Under the pieces are notes generated by a model that saw only the letters and a list, made by a program, of their open reading frames with translations, was not told where the DNA came from and did not search any database. Below are positions 1-9,734 of a stretch of 64,000 nucleotides of DNA, piece after piece. Both the position numbers and the translations under genes were made by a program. This DNA comes from Myxococcus stipitatus (lineage in GTDB: Bacteria; Myxococcota; Myxococcia; Myxococcales; Myxococcaceae): positions 124,001-188,000 of the forward strand of contig NZ_JAKCFI010000001.1 in NCBI RefSeq assembly GCF_021412625.1. The letters are read 5' to 3'. Numbering within the stretch: position 1 is the first letter of the stretch; every line of letters starts with the position of its first letter.

Positions 1-35
1 GTGCCTCTCCCAGGCCCTGGCGACCGCTCTTACAC

Positions 36-57
36 CCCGAGGGCCCTCCCGGGGTGC
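36..57 (+). promoter_or_regulatory. GC-rich hairpin in the pnp leader
   Basis: An ACCCCG ... CGGGGT inverted repeat with partly pairing AGGG/CCCT inside lies about 70 bases before the pnp start. In many bacteria the pnp leader carries a stem processed by RNase III, through which PNPase represses itself; a terminator of the preceding gene is the alternative. The dyad is seen; the role is inferred. No T-run follows directly. Confidence 0.25.
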
Positions 58-124
58 CCGGTCCCTTTTGCGTGCCGGGTGCGCGCGGTGGGGTCCTCGC
101 CCGAAGGACTACAGAGGCAAGGAC

Positions 125-2296
125 ATGCTGAAGAAGAGCGTCAAGATTGGCGAGAGCGAGCTGAGCATCGAGACGGGCCGTCTGGCCAAGCAGGCCGACG
201 GCGCCGTGGTGGTTCGCTATGGCGACACCATGCTGCTCGTCACGGCGGTGAGCGCGAAGGAGAAGAAGGACGTCGACTTCCTGCCGCTGACGGTGGAGTA
301 CCAGGAGAAGCTGTATTCGGCGGGCCGCATCCCCGGCAGCTACTTCAAGCGCGAGGGCCGGCTGACGGAAAAGGAGACGCTGGCCAGCCGCCTGGTGGAC
401 CGCTCCGCGCGTCCGCTGTTCCCGGAAGGCTACGCGTACGAGACGCAGATCATCGCCAGCGTCATCTCCGCGGATCCGGAGAACGAGGGTGACGTGCACG
501 GCATCACCGGCGCGTCCGCGGCGCTGTGGGTGTCGGACATCCCGTTCGACGGCCCCATCGCCGGCATCCGCGTGGGCCGCGTCGGCGGTCAGCTGGTGGC
601 CAACCCCACCGCGAAGCAGCGCGAGCAGAGCGACCTGGACCTGGTCATGGCGGTCAGCCGCAAGGCCATCGTCATGGTCGAGGGTGGCGCCGAGGAGGTC
701 TCCGAGGCCGACATGGTGGCCGCGCTGGACTTCGGCTTCGCGTCCGCGCAGCCCGCGCTGGACATCCAGGACGAGCTGCGCCGCGAGCTGAACAAGCAGG
801 TGCGCGCGTACGACAAGGCCCCGGCGGTGGATGACGCCCTGCGCGCCAAGGTGCGCGAGCTGGCCATGGACGGCATCAAGGCGGGCTACTCCATCAAGGA
901 GAAGGGCGCCCGTTACGACGCGCTCTCCAAGGCGAAGAAGGAGGCCCTGGCGAAGCTCAAGGAGCAGCTGGGCGAGGCCTTCACGCCGCTGACGGAGAAG
1001 CACGCCAAGCAGGTGGTGGAGGACCTGAAGTACGAGCACATGCGCGAGATGACGGTCAACGGTGGCCGCATCGGCGGGCGTGGGCACGACGTGGTCCGCG
1101 CCATCACCTGCGAGGTGGGCGCGCTCCCGCGCACGCACGGCAGCGCCATCTTCACCCGTGGCGAGACGCAGGCGCTCGTGGTGGCCACGCTGGGCACCAG
1201 CGAGGACGAGCAGCGCCTGGAGATGCTGGGCGGCATGTCCTTCAAGCGCTTCATGCTGCACTACAACTTCCCCCCGTTCAGCGTGAACGAGACCAAGCCG
1301 CTGCGCGGCCCGGGCCGCCGTGAAATCGGCCACGGCGCGCTGGCGGAGCGCGCGCTGCGCAACATGGTGCCCAAGAGCGAGTCCTTCCCGTACACGGTCC
1401 GCCTGGTGTCGGACATCCTCGAGTCCAACGGCTCCTCGTCCATGGCCTCCGTGTGCGGTGGCACGCTGGCGCTGATGGACGCGGGCGTCCCCATCAAGGC
1501 GCCGGTGGCCGGCATCGCCATGGGCCTGGTGAAGGAGGGCGACAAGGTCGCCATCCTGTCGGACATCCTCGGTGACGAGGACCACCTGGGCGACATGGAC
1601 TTCAAGGTGTGCGGCACCTCGAAGGGCATCACCTCCATCCAGATGGACATCAAGATCACCGGCCTCACCACGGAGATCATGAGCCGCGCGCTGGAGCAGG
1701 CGCGTCAGGGCCGCATCCACATCCTGGGGGAGATGCTCAAGACGCTGGCGCAGCCGCGCAAGGAGATCAGCCAGTACGCGCCGCGCATCACGACCATCCA
1801 GATCCGTCCCGAGTTCATCAAGAACGTCATCGGGCCGGGCGGCAAGGTCATCAAGGACATCATCGCCCGCACCGGCGCCGCGATTAACATCGAGGACTCC
1901 GGCCGCGTGGACATCGCCAGCGCGAACGGCGAGGCGGTGAAGGCCGCCATCGCGATGATCCAGGCCCTCACCCGCGAGGCGGAGATCGGCAAGATCTACA
2001 CGGGCACGGTGCGGAAGATCGCCGAGTTCGGCGCCTTCGTGGAGCTGTTCCCGGGCACCGACGGCCTCATCCACATCTCCGAGCTGTCCGACAAGCGCGT
2101 CAAGAGCGTCTCCGACGTGCTGAAGGAGGGCGACGAGGTGCTGGTGAAGGTCGTCAGCATCGACAAGACGGGCAAGATCCGCCTGTCGCGCAAGGAAGCG
2201 ATGGCGGAGCGCGCGGCGGCCCAGCAGGGCGCCGCCGAGGCCGTCGCGGCCCAGCCGGCGTCCCCCGAGGCCACCCAGCCCAACGCCAAGGCCTGA
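125..2296 (+). CDS. pnp: Polyribonucleotide nucleotidyltransferase (PNPase)
   Basis: Phosphorolytic 3'-5' exoribonuclease that degrades RNA to nucleoside diphosphates, normally a trimer and often part of an RNA degradosome. The 723-residue product has the standard order: two RNase PH-like domains separated by a helical segment, a KH domain near residues 558-605 with the GPGG loop, and an S1 domain near 622-692 ([15 protein letters not shown]). The Ala-rich tail of about 30 residues is a common species-specific extension. The ATG at 125 is preferred to the in-frame GTG at 68 because conserved homology begins at [13 protein letters not shown] and a purine-rich GAGGCAAGG stretch lies just upstream. 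A strong terminator follows the gene. Confidence 0.97.
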   Translation: MLKKSVKIGESELSIETGRLAKQADGAVVVRYGDTMLLVTAVSAKEKKDVDFLPLTVEYQEKLYSAGRIPGSYFKREGRLTEKETLASRLVDRSARPLFPEGYAYETQIIASVISADPENEGDVHGITGASAALWVSDIPFDGPIAGIRVGRVGGQLVANPTAKQREQSDLDLVMAVSRKAIVMVEGGAEEVSEADMVAALDFGFASAQPALDIQDELRRELNKQVRAYDKAPAVDDALRAKVRELAMDGIKAGYSIKEKGARYDALSKAKKEALAKLKEQLGEAFTPLTEKHAKQVVEDLKYEHMREMTVNGGRIGGRGHDVVRAITCEVGALPRTHGSAIFTRGETQALVVATLGTSEDEQRLEMLGGMSFKRFMLHYNFPPFSVNETKPLRGPGRREIGHGALAERALRNMVPKSESFPYTVRLVSDILESNGSSSMASVCGGTLALMDAGVPIKAPVAGIAMGLVKEGDKVAILSDILGDEDHLGDMDFKVCGTSKGITSIQMDIKITGLTTEIMSRALEQARQGRIHILGEMLKTLAQPRKEISQYAPRITTIQIRPEFIKNVIGPGGKVIKDIIARTGAAINIEDSGRVDIASANGEAVKAAIAMIQALTREAEIGKIYTGTVRKIAEFGAFVELFPGTDGLIHISELSDKRVKSVSDVLKEGDEVLVKVVSIDKTGKIRLSRKEAMAERAAAQQGAAEAVAAQPASPEATQPNAKA

Positions 2297-2353
2297 TGCC
2301 CGAGGACGAGGCGGGCATGGGCTCCTGATGGGGCCGGTGCCCGCTCGCGCCAG

Positions 2354-2390
2354 ACGCCCCCTTCCGCCACCGCGCGGGAGGGGGTGTTTT
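2354..2390 (+). terminator. Rho-independent terminator of pnp
   Basis: ACGCCCCCT pairs with AGGGGGTGT (9 bp, one G-T pair) around a 16-base loop, followed by TTTTCGTTT. It lies 58 bases after the pnp stop and ends that transcript before the next gene. Confidence 0.85.
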
Positions 2391-2430
2391 CGTTTCGGGG
2401 CGGGCTGGCTTAGACCTGGGGGCCGGGGCC

Positions 2431-3270
2431 GTGCGTTGGAGGTGGGCCCCGCTTCCGGAGGCCCCATTGCCGCCTCGCCCGCCGTCCGCCGCGCCGCCGC
2501 CCTCCTCGAGCTTCGTCTCCGACGTCTCGCGTCTGCTGGGGGCATTCCGTTGGGCCTTCATGCCCCTGGGGCTGCTGGCCCTGGTGGCCGTGGGGGTCCA
2601 CGCGGCGGCGGACACGCTGGATGACCGGCTCGTCTCCATGGTCGACCGCGTGGACGCGGCCTTCGACGCGCTGGTGGGCCGCTACGACCTCACCGCGTCC
2701 TGGGTGGAGTGGGTGTCGCTGGAGACGCGCACGCGCATCGCCCGGGCGCTGGCCCTGACGTGGGAGCTGGCGGCGGACCTGGTGCTGGCGCTCCCCGCGC
2801 TGGGCTATCGCGAGGCGGCGGCGCCGCGTCCGGCGGAGGCCTGGCGCGCGGCGCTCGAGGCTCGCGAGGACGAGGCGCCTTCCTGGCGGACGCTGTGGCG
2901 CAGGTGTCTGCGCCAGCCCACGCCCATGCGCTGGCTGCGGCCATTGGCGACGGCGGCGGTGGTGGTGGCGGGGGCGTGCGCGGTGGCGCGGTTGCTCCAG
3001 GGCACGGTGTACCTGTCCTGGCGCGAGCTGATGGGGGACGGCGCGGCGGACGTGGCGGCGCGGGTGCTGGCGCTGGCCTCGCTCGTCGGCGTGCTGGCCT
3101 CGCTGGGCTGGCGCGCGGTGCTCCGCAACCTGCAGCACGCGGACGCCGCCTGCGCGCGCGAGCCCGGGCGGCGGGCCTTCACGCGGGGCCTGTTGGGGTG
3201 CGCGGTGGTGGCGCCGCTGGCCGTGGCCGCCGCGCTGGATGCCTCTCCGCTCCTGTCCTTCCTTCGCTGA
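2431..3270 (+). CDS. Conserved hypothetical multi-spanning membrane protein
   Basis: Family not recognised. The 279-residue product has a Pro-rich N-terminus and about four hydrophobic segments, near residues 41-60, 170-190, 208-228 and 250-270, so it is likely an inner-membrane protein. The GTG at 2431 follows a Gly/Pro-rich stretch with no clear ribosome site, so a start further in is possible. It ends seven bases before the M23 peptidase gene, so the two are probably co-transcribed and may both act at the envelope. Confidence 0.6.
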   Translation: MRWRWAPLPEAPLPPRPPSAAPPPSSSFVSDVSRLLGAFRWAFMPLGLLALVAVGVHAAADTLDDRLVSMVDRVDAAFDALVGRYDLTASWVEWVSLETRTRIARALALTWELAADLVLALPALGYREAAAPRPAEAWRAALEAREDEAPSWRTLWRRCLRQPTPMRWLRPLATAAVVVAGACAVARLLQGTVYLSWRELMGDGAADVAARVLALASLVGVLASLGWRAVLRNLQHADAACAREPGRRAFTRGLLGCAVVAPLAVAAALDASPLLSFLR

Positions 3271-3277
3271 GGCCGCC

Positions 3278-4288
3278 ATGTTCCCGCGACGCGCGAAGGG
3301 GCTGCTGGACTTCTGCATGGCGGTGCTGTGCCTGTGGACCGCGTACCACCACACGCCCGCCGGCGCGCTGGTGCGCAAGGGCGCCGCGTGGGCCTTCGGC
3401 TCGCGCAGCACGGCGCGCCCGCTGCTGGCCTACTACGACGGCGTGAGCGGCACGACGCTGGCGGTGCCGGTGGCGACGCCCGAGGTGTCGCTCCTCCATC
3501 CGCTGACGGGCGCCGAGGCGCTCGCGTGGGGGACGCACCTGGCGCTGAAGGGGCTCGACGCTCGGGGGCGGGAGCCCGCGCTGGCGCTGGCCACGGAGCT
3601 GGGAATCCCCGCCGCGCGGTTGCTCGACCCGGTGGAGGGCCCGGTCGCCGCGCGTCGCCTGCACGCGGCCCTGACCGGGGACTTTCCCCAGGACGAAGCG
3701 CGGGTCGCCGCGCTGTTCGCGGGCCGCGTGCCCGCGCGCTACGCCCTGGAGCGCGTCGCGGCGGAGGGAGGCTCCGTGACGCTGGAGGCCCTCGCGCGCC
3801 AGCTCCCTCCGGGCTTCGAGGCCGCGTCCACGGGGGCGGCCCAGGCGCTGGCGCTGTCCACCGCATTCGGGCTCGCCTGGCCCGTGGCGGAGGGCACGCG
3901 CGTGACGAGCCCCTTCGGCGTGCGCGACCACCCGGTGCTCGGCTCGCGGCGCATGCACACCGGCGTCGACCTGGCGGTGCCCACCGGGACGTCGGTAGCG
4001 GCCGTGGCGGATGGCATCGTCCGCCGCGCCAGCGAGGACGCGGTGAATGGCCGCGTGCTGGTGCTGGAGCACGGCCGGGGCGTGACGACGGCGTACTGTC
4101 ACAACTCGGAGCTCCTGGTGGCGGTGGGGGAGAAGGTGTCCCGGGGGCAGTCCATCGCCCGCTCCGGCAACACCGGCCGCTCCACCGGGCCGCACCTGCA
4201 CTACCAACTGGAGCTGGCCGCCCGCCCCGTGGACCCGATGAAGTTCCGCCCCTCCGTCCACGCGGTCTCCCGGGACGCCGTGCGCTGA
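3278..4288 (+). CDS. M23 family (LytM-type) metallopeptidase
   Basis: Predicted zinc endopeptidase or peptidoglycan-binding envelope protein. The 336-residue product starts with a membrane anchor or signal (residues 8-24) and has a helical middle region. The C-terminal M23 domain (about 210-320) has the HTGVDL motif (HxxxD) and HLHY (HxH), so the zinc ligands are present and it should be active. The ATG at 3278 is chosen because a signal-like stretch follows and GAGG lies upstream. It sits seven bases behind the membrane-protein gene. Confidence 0.88.
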   Translation: MFPRRAKGLLDFCMAVLCLWTAYHHTPAGALVRKGAAWAFGSRSTARPLLAYYDGVSGTTLAVPVATPEVSLLHPLTGAEALAWGTHLALKGLDARGREPALALATELGIPAARLLDPVEGPVAARRLHAALTGDFPQDEARVAALFAGRVPARYALERVAAEGGSVTLEALARQLPPGFEAASTGAAQALALSTAFGLAWPVAEGTRVTSPFGVRDHPVLGSRRMHTGVDLAVPTGTSVAAVADGIVRRASEDAVNGRVLVLEHGRGVTTAYCHNSELLVAVGEKVSRGQSIARSGNTGRSTGPHLHYQLELAARPVDPMKFRPSVHAVSRDAVR

Positions 4289-4414
4289 GCGGGCCCTGTT
4301 CCGCCCGACGGGAAGTCCTCCTCCTCCAAGACGCCACGTCACCCGTCCCGGACGCTACCCGGCACATCGGCGTGGGAACTGGAGACCGCCCGGGCATGTG
4401 GTACATCCGCGCCC

Positions 4415-4870
4415 ATGGCTCCTCAGCTCACCGTCCAGGTGCGCCGCGTGCGCGCCCATCCGGACCCGTTGCCGCTTCCCCGCTACGAGACGGCGCTCGC
4501 CGCGGGCCTGGACCTGCGCGCGGACATCGACGAGGAGCGGGTGCTCCGGCCGCTGGAGCGCATGGCGGTGCCCACGGGCCTCGCGCTGGGGCTGCCGGCG
4601 GGCTACGAGGGCCAGGTCCGGCCCCGCTCGGGGTTGGCGCTCCGACATGGCATCACCCTGCTCAACTCGCCCGGGACGGTGGACGCGGACTACCGGGGCG
4701 AGGTGCAGGTCATCCTCGTCAACCTCTCCCAGGAGCCGTTCACCCTCCGTAGGGGAGACCGGGTGGCACAGCTCGTGGTGTCGCCCGTGACGTCCGTCAC
4801 GCTCTCGGAAGTCGAGGTCCTCGACGCGACGGCGCGCGGAGACGGTGGTTTCGGCTCCACGGGTCGGTAG
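4415..4870 (+). CDS. dut: Deoxyuridine 5'-triphosphate nucleotidohydrolase (dUTPase)
   Basis: Hydrolyses dUTP to dUMP and pyrophosphate, keeping uracil out of DNA and feeding dTMP synthesis. All five motifs of the trimeric family are visible in 151 residues: [34 protein letters not shown] and the C-terminal glycine-rich GGFGSTGR that closes over the active site. Length is normal. It stands alone, 127 bases after the M23 gene and 48 before the kinase gene. Confidence 0.96.
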   Translation: MAPQLTVQVRRVRAHPDPLPLPRYETALAAGLDLRADIDEERVLRPLERMAVPTGLALGLPAGYEGQVRPRSGLALRHGITLLNSPGTVDADYRGEVQVILVNLSQEPFTLRRGDRVAQLVVSPVTSVTLSEVEVLDATARGDGGFGSTGR

Positions 4871-4917
4871 GCCCCGGCCCGAGGCACGACAGCGTCGTTC
4901 CTTGATGACAGGGGAGT

Positions 4918-7455
4918 GTGCAGAATAAGAGGCCTGGACCGCCCCCCGCACGCGGTCCTCCCTCGACTGGCCCCTGGAGTCCGACTGCTTTGCTCTGCTA
5001 CCGCTGCGGCAGCCACGTCCCCGAGACGACCGATACCTGTCCCACCTGCGGGATGAAGTACGACGCGGCCGCGCGGCAGGCGGCTGGTGTCGCCCGCAAG
5101 CGTGGCCTGGAGGGCGCCCCCTACAAGCCGGGGGACGTCATCGCGGGCCGCTACGCCGTGAAGGAAGTGGTGGGGGCGGGCCCCATGGGCTTCGTCTTCC
5201 GCGCCCAGGACGAGGAGATCGACGTCGAGGTCGCGCTCAAGACGGTGCACCCCCGGCTGGTGCAGCAGCCCGAGGAGCGCACCCAGTTCGCGTTCTCGAT
5301 GCGCGTGGGCAAGAAGCTCAACCATCCCAATCTGCTGCGCGTGTACGAGGAGGGGCTCGACGGCGAGCGCCCCTTCTTCACCATGCAGCTGCTGGAGGGC
5401 ATGACGCTGCGGCGGATGATGGAGCAGCGCGCCTCGCGCGGGCAGCTGTTCTCCCTCAAGGACGTCGAACCGCTCCTGGCGCAGATGGCGGCGGCGCTGG
5501 ACGCGGCGCACCGCTTCGGGCCCCACTCGGACCTGAAGCCGGAGAACGTCATCGTCCTGCCGGACCTGCTCAAGGTCACCGACTACGGCCTCGGGCTCGC
5601 GGTGCCGCAGCTCCCCTTCGTCCAGGCCCAGAAGGGACACCGCGCCGACCTCTACATCGCGCCGGAGTACGTGGCGGGCGGTGAGCTCGACACGCGCATG
5701 GACGTGTACTCGCTCGGCGTCATCATGGGCGAGATGGTGACGGGCCTGGTCCCCACCGACGGCGTGGTGCCCGGCCTCACGTCGCTGCACCCGGACCTGC
5801 CCACCTCGTTCGAGGCGCTCTACCGGCGCGCGCTCAACATCAACCCGCTGGCCCGCCCGAAGTCCGCGGGCGAGCTGCACGCCGAGTTCGCCGCCATCCT
5901 CTCGAGGACCCCGGCCCCGGTGGCCACCAAGGTGCGCGGCGTGCCGCCGCCGCCGGGCTCGGCGCAGGCCGCCGCGGCGCGCATGGCCGCCCGTCCTCCG
6001 CCCCCGGTCCCCACGGACACGCTGCCGGTGCCCACCGCCGTGTCGACACCCGCGGCCGCCGCGCCCGGGCCCGCGCCCCAGAACCACGAGGACGAGCCGC
6101 CCCCGCCGGACGCCACGCAGCCGCTCGACGCCGCGACGCTGGCGGCCATCATGGGCTCCAGCCCCCTGGGGCGTCAGGCCCTCACGGAGCAGGCGCTGCC
6201 CTTCGTCTCCTCGCCTGCGCCCGCCTCGCGGCCCCAGCCCGAGGCCGCCTCGAGGCCCCAGCCCGAGCCGGCGCCCAGGCCCCGCGTCACCGGCTCCCTG
6301 CCCGCCGCCCAGCCACGCGCGCCCCGCGCTCCGCCGGAGCCGGAGGTCGCGGGCAACGGGCGCGCGCTGGAGTCCTCTCCGTCCAGCTCGGGGCCGCGCT
6401 CGGCGTCCGCTCGCGCGTCGGGCCCGGCCCCCGCCGCATCCGGGGCTCGCGCCGCGGCGGCGCGCACGCTGGAGTCGGCGCCCGCCATGTCGGGCCCGCG
6501 CCCCGCGCGCACGCTGGACGCGCCGGTGGTGCCGGCGTTCCGCGAGGCGCGCACGCTGGAGTCGGCGCCCGCCGTGTCCGGAGCCCGCGGGGGGGCGCGC
6601 GCCTACGACTCACCCACGATGTCTGGCGCCAGGTCCGGCGCGCGCATCATGCCCACCCAGCGCCCGGCGCGTTCGAACGGACGCTCCGGCGCGCGCCGGC
6701 GGGCCGTGTGGATGTGGCTGGTGGTGCTCGTGCTGGGCGGGCTGGTGCTGGGCGCGGGAGGCGGCTACCTGGCCCTGCGCTACGTGCGCGAGAAGGCGAA
6801 GACGCCCGTGCCGCTGTCCGTGCAGCCGGGGGCCCTGCCGCCCGTCGACACCTCTCCGCCCATCGTCGCCGCCTCCGGGAGCTGTCCGGCGGGGATGAAG
6901 CTGGTGAGCGGTGGCTTCTTCAAGATGGGCGTCGCGGAAGACGACGACGAGCACGTCGTGGGCGACAGGCCCCTGGTCAGCATCCAGGTGGAGAGCTTCT
7001 GCGTGGATGAGTACGAGTACCCCAACAAGCGCGGCGAAAGCCCCAGGGTGTCCGTGACATGGGAAGACGCGCGGAACCTCTGCCAGGAGCAGCGCAAGCG
7101 CCTGTGCACGGAGGACGAGTGGGAGAAGGCATGCAAGGGCGCGGGCAACTCGCGCTACACGTACGGCGGCGAGTACGTGCAGGGCCGGTGCAACGTGAAG
7201 GCGGGGCCCCGGGGCGCGGTGGCCCCGTCGGGCCAGTTCGCCGGGTGCGTGACGCCGGGCTACTGGGTGCGCGACCTGTCCGGCAACGTGGCGGAGTGGA
7301 CGGACACGCCGGTGGCCTCGGCGGGCTATGCCCAGAAGGGCGGGGCCTTCAACCAGCCGGGCGAGGCCTCGCGGTGCGGCACGCGCAAGGCCGTGCCGCC
7401 CACGGAGCGCTCGTCCAGCGTGGGCTTCCGCTGCTGCGCGAGCGTGCGGCCATGA
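4918..7455 (+). CDS. Zinc-ribbon Ser/Thr protein kinase with C-terminal FGE-sulfatase domain
   Basis: An 845-residue signalling protein. In order: zinc ribbon (CYRC...CPTC, about 27-46), Hanks-type kinase domain (about 75-330), a long Pro/Ala/Arg-rich linker with repeated ARTLESAP-type units (about 340-590), one transmembrane helix (about 597-622), and a formylglycine-generating-enzyme-like (FGE-sulfatase) domain outside the membrane (about 655-843). The kinase keeps VALK, DLKPEN and APE but has HSD instead of HRD and DYG instead of DFG, so activity may be altered. The outer domain may be a sensor, since many FGE-like domains are not sulfatase activators. The GTG at 4918 puts a GGGGAG site very close; the true start could be slightly downstream. 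Its stop overlaps the next start (ATGA). Confidence 0.88.
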   Translation: MQNKRPGPPPARGPPSTGPWSPTALLCYRCGSHVPETTDTCPTCGMKYDAAARQAAGVARKRGLEGAPYKPGDVIAGRYAVKEVVGAGPMGFVFRAQDEEIDVEVALKTVHPRLVQQPEERTQFAFSMRVGKKLNHPNLLRVYEEGLDGERPFFTMQLLEGMTLRRMMEQRASRGQLFSLKDVEPLLAQMAAALDAAHRFGPHSDLKPENVIVLPDLLKVTDYGLGLAVPQLPFVQAQKGHRADLYIAPEYVAGGELDTRMDVYSLGVIMGEMVTGLVPTDGVVPGLTSLHPDLPTSFEALYRRALNINPLARPKSAGELHAEFAAILSRTPAPVATKVRGVPPPPGSAQAAAARMAARPPPPVPTDTLPVPTAVSTPAAAAPGPAPQNHEDEPPPPDATQPLDAATLAAIMGSSPLGRQALTEQALPFVSSPAPASRPQPEAASRPQPEPAPRPRVTGSLPAAQPRAPRAPPEPEVAGNGRALESSPSSSGPRSASARASGPAPAASGARAAAARTLESAPAMSGPRPARTLDAPVVPAFREARTLESAPAVSGARGGARAYDSPTMSGARSGARIMPTQRPARSNGRSGARRRAVWMWLVVLVLGGLVLGAGGGYLALRYVREKAKTPVPLSVQPGALPPVDTSPPIVAASGSCPAGMKLVSGGFFKMGVAEDDDEHVVGDRPLVSIQVESFCVDEYEYPNKRGESPRVSVTWEDARNLCQEQRKRLCTEDEWEKACKGAGNSRYTYGGEYVQGRCNVKAGPRGAVAPSGQFAGCVTPGYWVRDLSGNVAEWTDTPVASAGYAQKGGAFNQPGEASRCGTRKAVPPTERSSSVGFRCCASVRP

Positions 7456-8396
7456 GGTGGCTGGCCCTCGCGCTCCTGGCCACCCTGGCGCCAGCGGTCG
7501 CGGGGGCCCAGGGGGGCTCGCGTCCCCGCGTGGTGGCCGTGAAGTCCGCCAACCTGGCGCCGTACGCGTCCGTCATCGCCGGGTTCTCCGCCGAGGCGCG
7601 CGCGGAAATCCAGGAGGTGACGCTGGACGAGAGCGCGGGCGCCGCGGCGCGCGTCTTCAAGAAGCTGGCGGCGCAGAAGCCCGCGCTGGTGCTCGCGCTG
7701 GGGCCGCTGGCGGCCAACGCCGCGCGCCGCTCGCTCGGCGAGGATGTGCCCGTCCTGTTCGCCATGGTGCCGTACTACGAGAAGTACGGCCTGGAGGGGC
7801 CCAACGTCACGGGCATCTCCCTGACGAGTGACTTGGGCCCGGAGCTGGAGGCCATCCAGGCGATGGCGCCCAAGGCGAAGCGCGTGGGCATGGTGCACGA
7901 CCCGCGCTTCTCCGCGAGCACGGTGGCGCTGGCGCAGCAGGCCGCCGCCGCCCGGGGGCTCGCCATCCACCCGCTGGAGGTCGACTCGCAGGGGCGCGTG
8001 GAGAAGGTGCTCGAGGGCGCGGCGGGCCGCGTGGACGCGCTGCTCATGGTGGCGGACAAGACGGTGGGCACCGCGGCCGTGGTCCAGGCGCTCATCGCCT
8101 TCTCCCAGTCCCGCCGCCTGCCGCTCGTGGGCCTCACCCCCAGCCAGGTGAAGGAGGGGGCGACGCTGGCGTTGTCCCCCAGCCCCCTCGCAATCGGGCT
8201 CCAGGCGGGCCGGTTGGCCAATCGCATCATCCACGAGCGGGTCGACCCCGGGGCGCTGGCGGTGGCGCAGCCGGAGGGACTCGACCTGTCCGTCAATCTC
8301 ACCACCGCCAGGAAGTTGGGTCCGTCCCCTGAGTCCGTGCTGGAGTTGCTCCGGTTCGCGGCGAAGCGGGACTTTGCCGTGAAGGTCTACGAGTGA
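7452..8396 (+). CDS. ABC transporter substrate-binding-like periplasmic protein
   Basis: A 314-residue secreted protein with a signal peptide (MRWLALALLATLAPAVAGAQ) and the two-lobed periplasmic-binding fold of the DUF534/ABC-sugar-binding-like family (LVLALGPLAANAA, GISLTSDLGPELEAIQ, VGMVHDPRFSAST). Relatives are often called tryptophan/tyrosine-type binding proteins, but the ligand is unknown. No permease or ATPase genes are adjacent, so it may serve as a sensor rather than a transporter part. It overlaps the kinase stop by four bases and the purB start by four bases, giving likely translational coupling. Confidence 0.8.
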   Translation: MRWLALALLATLAPAVAGAQGGSRPRVVAVKSANLAPYASVIAGFSAEARAEIQEVTLDESAGAAARVFKKLAAQKPALVLALGPLAANAARRSLGEDVPVLFAMVPYYEKYGLEGPNVTGISLTSDLGPELEAIQAMAPKAKRVGMVHDPRFSASTVALAQQAAAARGLAIHPLEVDSQGRVEKVLEGAAGRVDALLMVADKTVGTAAVVQALIAFSQSRRLPLVGLTPSQVKEGATLALSPSPLAIGLQAGRLANRIIHERVDPGALAVAQPEGLDLSVNLTTARKLGPSPESVLELLRFAAKRDFAVKVYE

Positions 8397-9706
8397 TTCC
8401 GCGATACAGCCGACAGGAGATGTCCAACCTCTGGTCCGACGTGGCCCGCTTGCGCCGCTGGCGCGACGTGGAGCTCGCCGCGCTGGAGGGCATGGTGGAG
8501 GCGGGGCTCGCCCCGAAGGAGGCGCTGGCGGACTGCCTGGCGCGCGCGGGGGACTTCACCCCGGAGGACGCGGCGCGCATCGAGGAGATCGAGCGCACCA
8601 CCAAGCACGACGTCATCGCCTTCCTCACCTTCATGGAGGAGCGCGTGGGGCCCAGCGCGCGCTGGTTGCACCTGGGCATGACGTCGTCGGACGTGCTGGA
8701 CACGTCCCTGGCCATGACGCTGCGCGACGCCGTGGACCTCATCCTCCAGGACCTGGAGCGGGTGATGGCCGCGGTGCAGAAGCGTGCCTTCGAGCACAAG
8801 CACACGCTGCAGATGGGCCGCAGCCACGGCATCCACGCGGAGCCGGTGACGTTCGGCCACAAGCTGGCCATCTGGTACGACGAGCTGCGCCGGGGCCGCA
8901 CGCGCTTGATGCATGCGCGTGACACCATCGCCACCGGCAAGATTTCCGGCGCGGTGGGCACCTTCGCGCACCTGCCCCCGAAGGTGGAGGCGCACGTCTG
9001 CGCGAAGCTGGGCCTGAAGGCGGCGCCGGCCTCCAGCCAGGTGGTTCAGCGTGACAGGCACGCCGAGTACTTCACCGCGCTGGCGCTGCTGGGCTCCAGC
9101 ATCGAGAAGTTCGCGGTGGAGATCCGCCACCTGCAGCGCACGGAGGTGCGCGAGGCGGAGGAGCCCTTCACCGCTGGACAGAAGGGCTCCAGCGCGATGC
9201 CGCACAAGCGCAACCCCATCCTGTCGGAGAACCTGACGGGCCTGGCGCGCCTGTTGCGCGGCTACGCGGTGAGCGCCATGGAGGACGTGGCGCTGTGGCA
9301 CGAGCGCGACATCTCCCACTCCTCCGTGGAGCGCGTCATCGGCCCGGACGCCACCATCCTCATGGACTTCATGCTGGTGCGCTTCGCCCGGCTGATGGAG
9401 GACCTGCGCGTCTACCCGGAGCAGATGAAGAAGAACCTGGACCTGCTCGGCGGCGTGGTGAACTCGCAGCGGCTCTTGCTGGAGCTGGCGCGCAAGGGCA
9501 TGGACCGGCAGGCCGCCTACGTCATCGTCCAGCGCAACGCGATGAAGCTCTACGAGGAGGGCGTCGACTTCCGGCAGGCCCTGCTCGCGGACGCGGACCT
9601 CCGCAAGATGATGACGCCCGAGGAGATCAACGACTGCTTCTCCCCGGGCTACCACACGCGGCACATGGACGACGTGTTCCACCGCGTCTTCGGCCGGAGC
9701 GAGTAG
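8393..9706 (+). CDS. purB: Adenylosuccinate lyase
   Basis: Catalyses two purine steps: SAICAR to AICAR plus fumarate, and adenylosuccinate to AMP plus fumarate. The 437-residue product has the fumarase/aspartase superfamily signature SSAMPHKRNP, the TSSDVLDT motif and the GRSHGIHAEP region with the catalytic His. It starts with GTG overlapping the previous stop (GTGA), an arrangement that ties purB translation to a kinase/binding-protein unit. purC lies convergent immediately downstream, so two purine genes are neighbours on opposite strands. Confidence 0.97.
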   Translation: MIPRYSRQEMSNLWSDVARLRRWRDVELAALEGMVEAGLAPKEALADCLARAGDFTPEDAARIEEIERTTKHDVIAFLTFMEERVGPSARWLHLGMTSSDVLDTSLAMTLRDAVDLILQDLERVMAAVQKRAFEHKHTLQMGRSHGIHAEPVTFGHKLAIWYDELRRGRTRLMHARDTIATGKISGAVGTFAHLPPKVEAHVCAKLGLKAAPASSQVVQRDRHAEYFTALALLGSSIEKFAVEIRHLQRTEVREAEEPFTAGQKGSSAMPHKRNPILSENLTGLARLLRGYAVSAMEDVALWHERDISHSSVERVIGPDATILMDFMLVRFARLMEDLRVYPEQMKKNLDLLGGVVNSQRLLLELARKGMDRQAAYVIVQRNAMKLYEEGVDFRQALLADADLRKMMTPEEINDCFSPGYHTRHMDDVFHRVFGRSE

Positions 9707-9734
9707 CCGCCCCGGCCGCGCCTGACGGGGAGGG

